From contig CM040449.1 in assembly GCA_022749755.1 (NCBI GenBank), positions 15,038,363 through 15,102,362 of the forward strand: 64,000 bases of DNA. Direction: 5' to 3'. The stretch is from Azadirachta indica. Its lineage: Eukaryota; Streptophyta; Magnoliopsida; Sapindales; Meliaceae. The notes under the pieces are model-generated. The model worked only from the letters and a program-made list of their open reading frames with translations. It made no database searches and was not told the origin of the DNA. The translations under genes were made by a program, and so were the position numbers. Positions 1 to 10,680 of the stretch are shown here, one piece after another (position 1 is the first letter of the stretch; every line of letters begins with the position of its first letter).

Positions 1-380
1 AACCATATAATTTTTCGCTACATATTTAGGGAGATATGGCCCAAATACAGAAGCATGTTAGGCTGGTTCAAAGATGCGCTTGAGTTCTGTTGAAGCCTAA
101 TTTCGTCCTATTAATTGCTTGAACTAGTCCAAAATTTGGCTTACAAAGTTGTGAAATGATGAGTTTATGTTTGTCCAGCTTAAGAATCGTATCAATTGAT
201 TATTTGGATTCAAAGATACGTTCATTATACGAAACCTGCGCAAAATCGACTATTTAGTTCAATTCATGTTTTACAATTCAATATGAAGGAATATGCTTCA
301 TTATTGGAGAATAGAAGGACATTATTAAGTGTAAATCATAATATTTCTCTTGATAAACCTACACTTTTAAACATTCATCA
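1..380 (-). repeat. Athila-like LTR fragment, cut by window edge
   Basis: This stretch is the reverse complement of the start of the LTR seen at 1755-2140 and 10681-11060. Its inner end reads as the complement of the LTR start TGATGAATGT at 371-380. Directly after it the copia integrase/RT reading frame begins, so the LTR border is sharp. The rest of the element, if present, lies left of the window. It is therefore a second Athila-type insertion in the same copia gene, in the opposite orientation. Its target duplication cannot be checked here. Confidence 0.85.
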
Positions 381-1754
381 CACCTCTAGAGTTGTGAAAT
401 GGTCGTAAATTTTATTCTCTCTTATTCTAAAGCTCTTATACTAAAAGAAAAGATTAGGAAGATGGAATCGTGAACAAAAGTATATTTGTTTATAGGTTAC
501 CTTAAAGGCACTAGAGGAGATTTGTTCTACTATCCTCAAGAAAAAATAGGTGTTTTTATTGACAAATGCCTTTTTTCTCGACAATGATTACATGACAAAC
601 TTCAAACCTCATAGTAAGGTTGTACTGAAGGAGTTACTCTCTGATCAGATCAGACTATCACCATTAACGGTTAATGAACGACAAAATCAAGAAACTACTG
701 TTCTTAATCAAAACATCATGGTGCCTCAACGTAGTGGGAGGGTCGTGAGAGTACCTGCTTGCTATAGAGAGGACAGAGAAGCACAAGTTGTTGTATCCGA
801 TACAAACCAAGATGATCCATTGACATACAAGCATGCAACGGAGGATTTTGATAAGGAAAAATGGCAAGAAGCCATGAACCAAGAAATAGAGTCTATGTAC
901 TTTAATTCAGTCTAGGAACATGTAGATCCATCTAAGGATGTTAGGCCCATTAGGTATAAATGGATTTTCAAGAGGAAAAAAGGTATGGATGAGAAAGTAG
1001 AGACTTTCAAAGTAAGGCTGGTGGCAAAGAGTTCTATCAAAAGGAGAGAGTCGACTATGAGGAGATTTTCTCTCTAATGGTAATGCTTAAATTCATCGGT
1101 ATTCTCTTATCCATTACTGCATGTCTCGATTATGAGATATGATAAATGGATGTCAAGATAGCTTTTCTGAATGGCTATCTTGATGAAAGCATTTATATAG
1201 TGCAACCAGAAGGGTTTGTGGTGAAAGGCTAGGAACAGAAAGTTTACAAGCTATTTAAGTCTACTTAAGTCTATTTATGGACTTAAGCAAGCTTCAAGAT
1301 CTTGGAACTTGAAATTTAATGAAACGATCAAATCTTATAGTTTCGAGCAAAACATTGATGAGCCTTATGTATACAAGTACATCTCAGAAAAGAAGGTGGT
1401 ATCCCTAATACTTTATGTAGATGATATTCTACTTATTGGGAATGATGTCGATACATTATCTAACATAAAGAAATGGCTCGCCAAGCAATTTCAAATGAAA
1501 GATTTGGGAGAAGCGAGTTATGTTCTTGGGATCTAGATTATTCGAGATCGTAAGAATAAACTCTTGGCACTTTCTCAGGCATTGTACATTGATAAGGTGC
1601 TTGTGCGATTTTTGATGCAAAACTCTAAGAAGGGTCATTTACCAACTCGATATGGAGTTATCCTTTTTAAGGAGCAATGTCCTAAGACACCTTAGGGGGA
1701 AGAGGACATGAGAACGGTACCTTATGCATCAACAGTAGGTAGCCTGATGTATGC
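381..1754 (+). pseudogene. Ty1/copia pol relic (integrase end, RT, RNase H start), part 1
   Basis: The conceptual translation begins with an LW-NGRK-like integrase segment at about 385-405 (Trp now a stop). It continues through the KGTRG block near 500, a basic RSGRVVR linker near 730, and the copia reverse transcriptase. Visible RT blocks are KWIFKRKKG near 960, FLNGYLDE near 1170, IYGLKQASRSWN near 1275-1310 and the active-site YVDD at 1414-1425 in LYVDDILLIGND. Frames are broken by several stops (near 916, 1140, 1231, 1534, 1696) and at least one frameshift. The frame ends at ASTVGSLMYA, where the Athila element is inserted, and resumes at 12072. Block order and wording fit the Tork-like (TNT1-94) copia group. 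Non-functional. Confidence 0.9.
1750..1754. repeat. Target-site duplication TATGC (left)
   Basis: Five bases immediately before the 5' LTR of the Athila-like element. The same five bases follow its 3' LTR at 12072-12076. They duplicate part of the copia pol codons for Leu-Met-Tyr-Ala-Met. Confidence 0.9.
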
Positions 1755-3144
1755 TGATGAATGTTTAAAAGTGTAGGTTTATCAAGAGAAATATTATGAT
1801 TTACACTTAATAATATCCTTCTATTCCCCAATAATGAAGCATACTCCTATATATTGAATTGTAAAACATGAATTGAATTAAATAGTCGGTTTTGCGCAGG
1901 TTTCGTATAATGAGCGTATCTTTCAATCCAAATAATCAATTGACATGATTCCTGGGCTGCACAAACATAAACTCATCATTTCACAACTTTGTAAGATAAA
2001 GGTTGGACCAGTTCGAGCAATTAATGGGACAAAATTGGGCTTCTATTAAACTCAAGCGCATCTTTGAACCAGCCCAACATACTTCTGTATTTGGGCCATA
2101 TCTCTCTAAATACGTAACAAAAAATTATATGGTTAGGTGATCTAGAAAGATGAGAAAGGGATCTAAATTATTTATATTTTGCACTTTCTCAAATTTTAAC
2201 TGGTCGGATACCAAAAAGAGCTATCATTCTAGAAGAGCGGTGGAGAAATGCGACTTGAACATCTCTACCTATTTTCAGCACAACTCACGGTATAAAATAG
2301 AAATAAGGGTGAACTATGGACCATTAGAAAGATGAGTCATTCACCTACAACTTTGAAGAAGGTTGCTTTATGAAATTTGATGGTTTTCATGGTCAAACAT
2401 ATGTTGGAAGTTGGTAGAGCGTGATTAATTGGAAATTGACAAAATTATGTTCACACATGTAAAATGTCTTTTGTTTTACCTATAAAGGAAGATGTGGAAG
2501 TGAGGGGAGATCAGTTTTGTTTCCCTTTCTATTTTCCTTTTGTAATTTGAACTTCAATTAAATGATGTATTTCTAATTTCATAATTAGGGCTAAGGGTGA
2601 ACTTTTGATGATTTTATAGTTTTGTTCTTTGATCCTTTGTTTTGTTCTTCATTGTCAATCTTTTTATTGATTGAATACCATATTTTGCAAGTAATTTTGA
2701 ATTGTTAGAAATCTTGATTCATTGTTAACAAATGGTACATTGAATGCTTGGATATTTTCTACATATTAAGATTAAGGCAACTTATAGTTTTTCACCATCA
2801 ACTAAAAGGTAAGTCTTTTGATTTTTTTATGCTTAAATGTCTTTTTTTTCATCATTCAATTAAGATCACTTTTTTTTATTCTTAATTGTGTTTTTCTTTA
2901 AAAAAAAAAAGGATCAAGAATAAGTTTTATACAAATCATTAAAATGGATCCCTAATGCCCTAATATATAATAATATTGAATTTAAATTTGACAATAAGCA
3001 AATTCATTCTATTTCTTATAATATTTAGATCTTTGGACTTGTGGACTTAATATAACGTATTCCCTGTGGACAGACACTCGGACTTCCGAACTTTATTACT
3101 TGAAACAACTTATACTTGAGAGTTACAACCTTTAAATTGTAGCA
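1755..3144 (+). repeat. 5' LTR of Athila-like element
   Basis: Begins TGATGAATGT and ends TTGTAGCA. It aligns along its length with 10681-12071. The segment at about 2935-3120 (ATGGATCCCTAATGCCC, then TAACGTATTCCCTGTGGA) recurs in all Athila LTR copies in the window. No coding content. Confidence 0.93.
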
Positions 3145-3150
3145 AGTTTT

Positions 3151-3168
3151 TGGCGCCGTTGCCGGGGA
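3151..3168 (+). other. Primer-binding site, tRNA-Asp
   Basis: TGGCGCCGTTGCCGGGGA starts six bases after the LTR end. It is the exact complement of the 3' end of plant tRNA-Asp (CCA included). This is the usual minus-strand DNA primer site of Athila-type elements. Confidence 0.92.
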
Positions 3169-3659
3169 GTATGTTTTGTATAAAGTTTACTAGTTCTTAT
3201 TTAATTTTCTTTTATTAACTTTAGCCTCGAACTCTAACTCTAACTGTAATATTTTTTTATTTACTTGTTGTTATTTATTTTTATTGAGAGGCTCAACCGC
3301 TCATTTACATTTATATTATGGTTGGTTCTACATATACCACCTAATTTTTGTTTTTTTATTTTGTTCATGGTAGGTTTTGCCACCTTTTTTAATTTTTTCT
3401 ATTAAGTATTGTGTTGTTATTTTCATTTACAATAATTTTATTAAGAGGAAGGTTATACCACCTCTTTTCTTTTTTATTTGTTTTATTATGCTAAAATTTT
3501 ATTTTATTGTATTTTACTTTATTGTGTTTTATTATTATCATTATTTTCATACTTGAATGGTATCGTGATCCTCATTCTCATCGATTAGTGAAAGGTAATT
3601 CTGAAACCTCCTTTGGAAATTTGTTTGATTCATCTTCAAACGCACACACAACTAACACT
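3169..3659 (+). other. Untranslated leader of Athila-like element
   Basis: T-rich leader between primer site and gag. An open frame starts at 3507, but its first 51 codons are hydrophobic low-complexity sequence and do not resemble gag. I take the ATG at 3660 (MAENES...) as the more likely gag start. Confidence 0.55.
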
Positions 3660-5112
3660 ATGGCTGAAAATGAAAGTATACATGGAGAAAATGAAAATCA
3701 TCATGTTCGAACCATGCGTGAATATTTGCAACCTCCTCGAAATTCATCCCCTTCATGCTTTATTTTTCCGCTTAATGCAAATAACTTCAGATTTAAGTCC
3801 GGTATGATCCCTTTACTTCCTAATTTCCATGGCTTAGAGTCTGAAAGTCCTTATTTACACTTAAAAGAATTTGAGGAAGTATGTGCCACATTTATGAATC
3901 AAACATGTAGTGAAGAGATAATTAAGCTAAAATTGTTTTTTTTTTCTTAAAATATAAAGCAAAAACATGGCTTAATTCATTAAGACCTAGATCTATAGGC
4001 ACATGGCAAGAAATACAAACCAAGTTTTTAAAGTAATTTTTTCCAATACATAAAACAAATGCTTTCAAGAGACAAATTCAAAATTTTTGTCAAAAAGGAA
4101 ATGAAACCTATTTTCAATGTTTGGAAAGATTTAAAAACTTGTTGAATTCATCCCCACACCATGGTTTTGAAAAATGGCGTACGATAAGTTTCTTTTATGA
4201 AGGGTTAACACCAGAGACAAAACAATTTGTTGAAACAATGTGTAATGGTGAATTTTTAGACAAAGACCCAGAAGAAGTTTTAGAGTATTTAAATCATTTA
4301 GCTGAGAACTCTCAATCTTGGCAAACCACTAGTTCCTCTGAAAATTCAATTAGATCTAATATGGTTAGTTCTAGTAGGGGTAAATATAATTTGAGTCAAG
4401 AAGATGATTTAAGTGCCAGAATTACAAATTTAACGAGAAAGATTGAAGCCATGGAGTTAAGGAAAGTTAAAGAGGTCAAATCTGTGCATAATGATGAAAT
4501 TTGTGAAATCATGGGACATTCCACTCAGGATTGTCCAAATATTCCAATTTTTAAAGAAGTGTTGCATGACCAAGCAAATTCTATGAATTCTTTCAAAAAG
4601 CCTTTTTCCTTTAATTCTCCATATTCTGAAACATACAATCTTGGATGGAGAAATCACCCAAATTTTAGTTGGAAAAATGATAATCATGCCCATCCACCAC
4701 CTTAAAGACCTTCAAATTTTCCATTATACCATTCACCACATTTGAAAACTCTTGAGGAAATGTTGCAAACATTCATGCAAGGACAAACAAGCATAAACAA
4801 TCAAACATCACAAGCCATTAATGATATCAAGAATACACTTTCAACATTTACCTCAGCTTTGCGCAGTCAAGAGAAAGGTAAATTTCCTGCTCAACCACAA
4901 CCAAATCTAGCGGGTCAATTTCATGTAAGTGATTCTAACCCAAATGGCACACTGCATGAGAATGCCAACTCCATCACTACTCTCTGAAGTGGTAAGGTCA
5001 TTGATAAAATCATTTCTTTGAAAGAGATTGAACCTAAAAAACCATCAAAAATTAGTGAGTGAGGAAAATAATGTTGAACCTAAGATGTGTGATGTTGAAA
5101 AATGCCCTATCC
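3660..5112 (+). pseudogene. gag relic of Athila-like element
   Basis: Capsid-type blocks typical of plant Ty3 gag are visible: PNFHGLESESPYLHLKEFEE near 3820-3880, a KTWLNSLRP block near 3965, CLERFKNLL...HHGFEKW near 4120-4180, and FYEGLTPETKQFVETMCNG near 4195-4250. A nucleocapsid-like segment with GHSTQDCP lies near 4515. The frame is lost in a T-run near 3940, at a stop near 4033, and at stops at 4703 and 4985. The frame continues toward protease through KIISLKEIEP-like codons near 5010. It would encode the virus-like-particle shell protein but is non-functional. Confidence 0.82.
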
Positions 5113-5132
5113 CTGTTCCCTTTCCTTAAAGA

Positions 5133-5810
5133 TTGCAACCAATTCAAAAGTTGAATCAAAATTCTGAAATTTTTGAACTTTTTAAGCAAGTCAAAATTAA
5201 CATTCCTTTGTTAGATGCAATTAAACAAGTTCCTTCTTATGCCAAATTTTTGAAAGATTTATGTACTGTTAAAAGGAAACTTAATGTTCAAAAGAAAGCA
5301 TTTTTAACTGAGAATGTTAATTCAATTATCCAACATAACACTCCACCAAAATATAAAGATCCTGATTGTCCCACCATTTCTTGTGTAATTAGAAACTTTA
5401 GGATAAACCATGCTTTACTTGATCTTGGTGAAAGTGTTAATTTATTGCCATATTCAGTGTATGAGCAATTAGGTTTAGGTGAGCTTAAACCTACTTCTAC
5501 AACACTTCAACTTGCTGATCGTTCTGTGAAAATACCACGAGAAATACTTGAGGATGTGCTAGTCCAAGTAGATAAATTTTACTTTCCTGTAGATTTTATT
5601 GTCTTAGACACACAACCTGTTCCTAACTCAAGCACCCAAAATCCTGTCATATTAGGACGTCCATTTCTTACTACATCTAATGCAATAATCAACTGTAGAA
5701 ATGGAGTTCTAAAATTATCTTTTGGAAACATGACATTGGAAATGAATGTGTTTAATATTTGCAAGCAACCTAGTAAAAATGATGACATGCATGAAGTTAG
5801 TTATATTTAG
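5133..5810 (+). pseudogene. Aspartic protease region of Athila-like element
   Basis: An open stretch of 225 codons containing the retropepsin core. The active-site block reads LLDLGESVNLLP near residues 95-107, the DLG form of the DTG triad typical of Athila protease. The second conserved block, VILGRPFLTTSNA, lies near residues 172-184. Upstream codons (IPLLDAIKQVPSYAKFLKDL) match the gag-protease linker of this clade. The block is well preserved, but it is cut off from gag by stops and from RT by a stop at 5808-5810. Confidence 0.85.
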
Positions 5811-5948
5811 GAACTCGTTCATGACTACTTTAATGTTTCATCTTTCTCTGATCCCTTGGATGCTTGTTTAAATGGTTGCAATGATTTCAATTTTGATGAA
5901 AATTTTGAAGTGTCTCATATTTATTCTCTTTTAAAATCTTCTTAGGTT

Positions 5949-7723
5949 TTGGAAGTTAATGGATGGAGACCAAAATTTGAAGACTTACCTCAACGTGCTG
6001 ATAAACCGATGCCATCGAGTGTTCAACCACCAAAACTTGAATTGAAACCATTACCATCTGACCTCAAGTATGCTTTCTTAGGTGCTAATGAAACTTTTCC
6101 GATGATAATTTCTTCTAAACTCAGTACTCTTCAAGAATGTAAGTTGCTCGAAATTCTAAAATTGCATAAACATGCCTTAGGATGGGCAATAGCTGACATA
6201 AAAGAAATTAATTCTTTGATTTGCACACATAAAATATATATGGAAGATAATGCCAAATCATCTAGATAAAGGCAACGTAAGTTAAATCATAATATGAAAG
6301 AGGTAGTGAGAAATGAAGTTCTCAAGCTTTTAGATGTATGGATCATTTATCCTATTTCTGATAGCACATGGGTAAATCCTACACAAGTTGTACCTAAGAA
6401 ATATGGAGTTACTGTAGTAAAAAATGAAAATAATGAATTAATTGCAACTAGAACAATTACTGGCTGGAGAATGTGCATTGACTATAGGAAACTCAATTCA
6501 ATGACTAGGAAAGACCATTTTCTGTTACCATACATAGATCAAATGTTAGAAAGGGTAGCTGACATGCATTTTATTGTTTCCTAGATGGGTATTCTGGGCA
6601 TAACTAAATTGAAATTGCACCTGAAGACCAAGAAAAGACCACTTTCACTTGTCCGTTTGGAACTTTTGCATATAGAAGGATGCCATTTGGATTGTGTAAT
6701 GTACCAGCTACATTTCAAAGATGCATGTTTAGTATTTTTAGTGATATGGTTGAACGATTTCTTGAAGTTTTCATGGATGATTTTTCTGTTTTTGGTGATT
6801 CATTTGATGATTGCTTATCTAACTTGGAAAAAGTTTTGATTAGGTGTGAAGAAAAGAATCTTGTGCTTAATTGGGAAAAATGTGATTTTATGGTCATAAA
6901 TGGTATTGTGCTTCGTCACATTGTCTCATTAAAAGGAATTGAAGTAGATAAATTTAAAATTGAAAATTGCCAATTTACCCGTTCTTAAGTCTGTCAAAGA
7001 TGTTAGATCATTTTTAAGACATGCTGGTTTTTATAGGAGATTTATCAAAGACTTTAATGTTATATCAAGACCATTGTGCAATCTCTTATTAAAAGATGCT
7101 CTCTTTGAGTGGACTGAGTCATGTCAAGAAGCTTTTGTCAAACTTAAAACCATGCTAACATCTACTCCTATCATGCAGCCTCCAAATTGGATATTGCCTT
7201 TTGAAATCATGTGTGATGCTAGCGATTATGCTGTTGGAGTTGTTTTAGGACAACGAAAGGACAAGAAACCCTATGTGATTTACTATGCTAGTAAAACCTT
7301 AAATAGTGCTCAAATGAATTATTCTACCACTGAAAAGGAATTACTTGCAGTAGTATTTGCGTTGGATAAATTTCGATCTTATCTTGTTGACTCACCCATT
7401 GTGATTTTTAGTGATCATGCAGCATTAAAATATCTTCTTTCAAAAAAGGATGCTAAATTTAGATTGATTAGGTGGATCCTACTACTTCAAGAATTTGATC
7501 TCACAATTCAAGACAACAAAGGAGTACAAAATGTGGTTGCTAATCACTTGTCAAGACTTATGTTTGAAGAACCGATTGAGACAACACCAATTAATGACAA
7601 TTTTTCTGATGAGCAACTTTTCAATGTTTCTATTTTACCTTGGTTTGCTGATATTGTCAATTTTCTTGTTACAGGTCAAATACCAAATCATTGGAATGCT
7701 CAAGACAAAAAGAAATTTTTAAG
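5949..7723 (+). pseudogene. Reverse transcriptase and RNase H relic of Athila-like element
   Basis: The chain begins with an RT lead-in (LKYAFLGANETFP near 6065; GWAIADIKEIN near 6182). RT blocks follow: WVNPTQVVPKK near 6370, MCIDYRKLNS near 6470, MPFGLCNVPATFQRCM near 6680 and the active-site FMDDFSVFG near 6770-6796. RNase H follows with FEIMCDASDYAVG near 7200, TEKELLAVVFA near 7333 and FSDHAALKYL near 7410. It ends in NHLSRL near 7545 and a linker. Frames change near 6265, 6585 and 6985. The FMDD and DAS motifs survive, but continuous translation is impossible. Confidence 0.88.
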
Positions 7724-7897
7724 GGAGGTCCTTTCATTGTTAAGAAAGTTTACCCACATGGCGCTGTTGAGATTGAGATCCCCAAAAATGGTAATGTTTT
7801 TAAAGTTAATGGACACTGTTTAAAGCCATTCTTTGTGAATTTTCCAAGCGAGTTAGAGTCTATCACTTTGAATGAACCTGTTTACAACACTGGATGA
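7724..7897 (+). pseudogene. Integrase C-terminal remnant after a 1 kb deletion
   Basis: The codons [17 protein letters not shown]...[12 protein letters not shown] are the C-terminal DNA-binding end of Athila integrase. They join directly to the RNase H-integrase linker at about 7722. The minus-strand copy keeps about 1.0 kb between the same two points (25747 to 24731), including part of the catalytic core. The zinc finger and the catalytic DDE core are therefore absent here. The joint lies in AAGGGAGGTCCT, with GGT shared by the two presumed ends. Confidence 0.85.
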
Positions 7898-8156
7898 TTT
7901 TTTTTTTTTTGTATATACATTACTTGTTTTCTTGTGTTATTAATTTTATTGATTGCATTGTCTGTTTTTAGTTACTTTCCCAGTCAAGTGGCGGATAACG
8001 GTATTCCGTGACTCTTCAAGTCGGTTCTTTTAGTTGCCCAAAATTACTGATACCATTTTTTTTTCTCACTTTTCTTTTGTTCTTTTCTTTTTTTCATTAT
8101 GGATATCATTCTTTTTTAGATTGCAAACATATTTTCCTTCTTTTTCTAAAAATGTT

Positions 8157-8638
8157 TTACGAAAAATGTACCGAGCTAGGTGTGCAAGATTAAGAATGCT
8201 TATGCAAAAAGGTATTACTGAAGATGTGCGATGGATAATTGAAGCAAAGGTATGTTTAGCAGGTGAGTTTTCTGATTCATTTGTTTCACGCATGCCTACT
8301 TTAGGTAAGAGCTCTTTTGCAAAGAAACGAAGAGTGAAAAGGTTACAAGTGTGTCACAAATGTGCACGTTCAACCTGTAACGGGCGATGTCGTTCTCTAG
8401 GGATGGTGTAGATAAAATTAAATTTATCAAGGATGGACTGAGTAAGGAGTTTTTAGATAATATCTTATTGACTCTTGAGACGGATCCTAGTGGATATGTG
8501 CAACGTGAAATTCTCAATTTGTATACATTATTTCAAAAAGAATGTGATCGTTATAGTCTTGAGAATTTGACTTTAAAAGACCTTGTTTGCCAATTTGTAA
8601 GAAAATTGGATGGGAAGCCAATTCTCGACCCATAGAGG
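8157..8638 (+). pseudogene. Unidentified Cys/Arg-rich ORF relic between pol and LOG-like copy
   Basis: Two overlapping open frames (8034-8411 and 8387-8635) look like one protein broken by a frameshift near 8390. The first part is basic (MYRARCARLRMLMQKG, AKKRRVKRLQ) and holds a CX2CX4CX3C cluster, CHKCARSTCNGRC, near 8352-8391. The second part (IKFIKDGLSKEFLDNILLTL, LYTLFQKECDRY, LVCQFVRKLDGKP) looks like an alpha-helical domain with ordinary codon use. The T-rich first 120 bases of the upper frame look untranslated. The segment is absent from the other Athila copy in the window. I do not recognise the family. It could be an element-specific accessory gene or a captured host fragment. Confidence 0.5.
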
Positions 8639-8926
8639 GCGTTTAAGTCGTTACTGGATATAAAATCAGAGGAAAATGTGAGCCACAATCACAACTATCT
8701 ATAAATATTTACTTTTAGCTGTCATTGTTGAAATTTTAATGTTTTAGATTCCTATATTAGCTGTTATCTTTGACATTTTTACATTTTTAAATTTTAACTT
8801 TTATGACAACAGCTGGTTTACCTCTATTGGTTTCATTAATGCATTCTCTTTAAGTTGTATAAATGCAGGACCTCACTTCTTTATTTTCATACAAAATTTG
8901 AATCATTGACAAGAGTAAAAGACTGT

Positions 8927-8942
8927 AAAAAAAAAAAAAAAA
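8927..8942 (+). repeat. A16 run ending at the LOG-like start codon
   Basis: Sixteen consecutive A residues, the last being the A of the LOG-like ATG. It may be a plain slippage tract, or the poly(A) tail of a different captured transcript joined 5' to the LOG-like copy. The sequence alone does not decide. Confidence 0.6.
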
Positions 8943-9591
8943 TGGAAGGAGCTTCTATTCATCAATTTAAAACTATTTGTGTTTTTTGTGGATTAAGTTT
9001 TGGGAAAGGTGAAGAGTTTGTAAGAGCAGCGGACAACCTGGGTCGAGTTTTAGCTGAGCGAAAACTTTACTTACTATATGGAGGAGGTAGCCTTGGGTTA
9101 AGGAGGTGTGTGTCAACTGCCGCACATATAGGAGGAAGTGAAGTCATAGGTATCATACCAAAGGCTTTATTTGTAGGTAACATAACTAACAAAACAGTTG
9201 GAGAAGAGCTAATGGTTTCAACAATGTATGAAAGAATTGCTAAAATGCTTGATTTTGCAGATGCTTTTATTGCCTCACTAGGTGGTTTTGGACCTTAGAA
9301 GAAAATTTTCAAGTTGCATCTTGAGCACAACTCACCATTCACCAAAAACCCATAGGATTGTGAAATGTTAATGGTTTCTTTAACAAGTTGTTGTCTTTTC
9401 TTGATCATGCTGTAGAACAGAATTTTATTTCACAGATGGCCCGCAAACTCCTCATTTCTGCTCCAACTGCTAATGACTTGATCAATCAGTTGCAGAACTT
9501 TGTCCATGAACCAGATCCAACAATGGCACGATTAGAATGGTCAAGTAAAAGCAGTAAAAAGCGAAAGCTGGATTTGTCGCTTCATTTGTAA
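8942..9591 (+). pseudogene. LOG-like cytokinin riboside 5'-monophosphate phosphoribohydrolase copy, intronless
   Basis: LOG enzymes release active cytokinin bases from their ribotides in the cytosol and nucleus. Here about 216 codons, the usual LOG length, run without any intron. Visible blocks are ICVFCGLSFGKGEEFV near 8975, LLYGGGSLGL near 9070, VIGIIPKALF near 9145, GEELMVSTMYERIAKML near 9200 and LGGFG near 9280. Then come EENFQVAS, AQLTIHQKPIGL, LLSFLDHAVEQNFIS near 9388 and a basic tail KKRKLDLSL. One base is missing near 9292, and stops occur near 9330 (expected Trp) and 9367. The Pro of the PGGxGT motif is Leu, and Met-Gly after GGGSLGL is Arg-Arg. Plant LOG genes are normally multi-exon, so this looks like a captured spliced transcript, sense to gag-pol. 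Non-functional as an enzyme. Confidence 0.9.
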
Positions 9592-9734
9592 CTTTTCTTA
9601 TCTCTTTTTTCTACTCATTGCATATTGTTATTTTTTTTTAGTTATTTTTGCTTAAGTTTGTTTTAGGTTTCACTTATGTTTCAATAACTACTATCTCAGG
9701 TAATGTTCTCTATACTGTACCTCTTTACATTTAA

Positions 9735-9772
9735 ACATTGGGGACAATGTTGCAATTTGGTTGGGGGGAGTG
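9735..9772 (+). other. Conserved 3' motif of Athila-like element: small palindrome plus G-run
   Basis: ACATTGGGGACAATGT (9735-9750) is a six-base stem with a GGGA loop. It is followed by GGTTGGGGGGAGTG (9759-9772). I recognise this wording as common near the 3' end of plant Athila/Tat elements, possibly an internal polypurine tract. It lies 0.9 kb before the 3' LTR. Confidence 0.5.
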
Positions 9773-10680
9773 TATTCGACATAAGTAACCATTTTTTTTT
9801 TATATATACAACTATAAAAAAAAAAGAATTTAGATTCATAATTTGTAAGGATGGTAGAGTAAGGAGTAATCTTATTCCTGAAACACATCTTAGTAGATAT
9901 GCATTATCATTTGTTTTAATTTTTGAATTTCATAACAAAAAATTTATCATTCACTTTCTTTTGAATTGATCAAATATACGAACTCTCACATCATCATCAC
10001 ATAACAAATTCTACTCAGATACTCAATCAGTAAAGTATTTATAAACCATCTTTCACATACACACTTTGATACATGATTGTGGATGACATATTGGAATTTT
10101 AAAATATTTGACCTCTTTAATTTTGTCAAAGGTAGCAACTAAGGGTTAAAAAAATTAAAAAAAAAAATCTCCAAAAAAAAGTAAAAAAAATAATAAATAA
10201 ATAAGTAAAAATTCTAATCAAAACTTTTACTTAGTAACCGGGTTTCTTACCTAATCAGTAGTGAATGTTCGCGTAAAACAGTAAAATTTTGATATGAATA
10301 AATTCATAGCCTTAACTCGAGTAATTAAGCCCGTAGGGATGTTTTAACACCCAATACCCTAAGGTCAATTGGTCTGGGAGTTATTGGCCCAAAATAAACA
10401 AACTCTCACTTAAAAATTTACTATATATGTGCCAAATACTCATCAGTTAAATTACTAATAAACCTTCTTTTTGTGCTTTTGTAACTAATACATGTTATGG
10501 GACTTAATTAGAATCAAATAAAATTGGTTCTAAATTTTGTCAAGGTAAACTTCTTTGGACAAAGATTATTTCTATCTCCATTTCTTTTTTTTCTGTGCAT
10601 TTGAATGTAAATTCTATAAATCAACTCTAAATGGTATTGCTTAGATTACTAGGGACTAGTAATAAGCTGGTTGGAGGTTG
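9773..10680 (+). other. 3' untranslated region of Athila-like element
   Basis: AT-rich, non-coding. It aligns in inverted orientation with about 23472-24400 of the second copy, including the block around AACCGGGTTTC (10237) and the region just before the LTR. The bases directly before the 3' LTR, CTGGTTGGAGGTTG, are the only purine-rich run at the expected polypurine-tract position. Confidence 0.6.

Noticed and set aside
8034..8411. Possible envelope-like gene of the Athila element
   Set aside because: Athila elements can carry an env-like ORF after pol, but the hydrophobic start here is a T-run artefact, and no signal peptide plus membrane anchor is seen.
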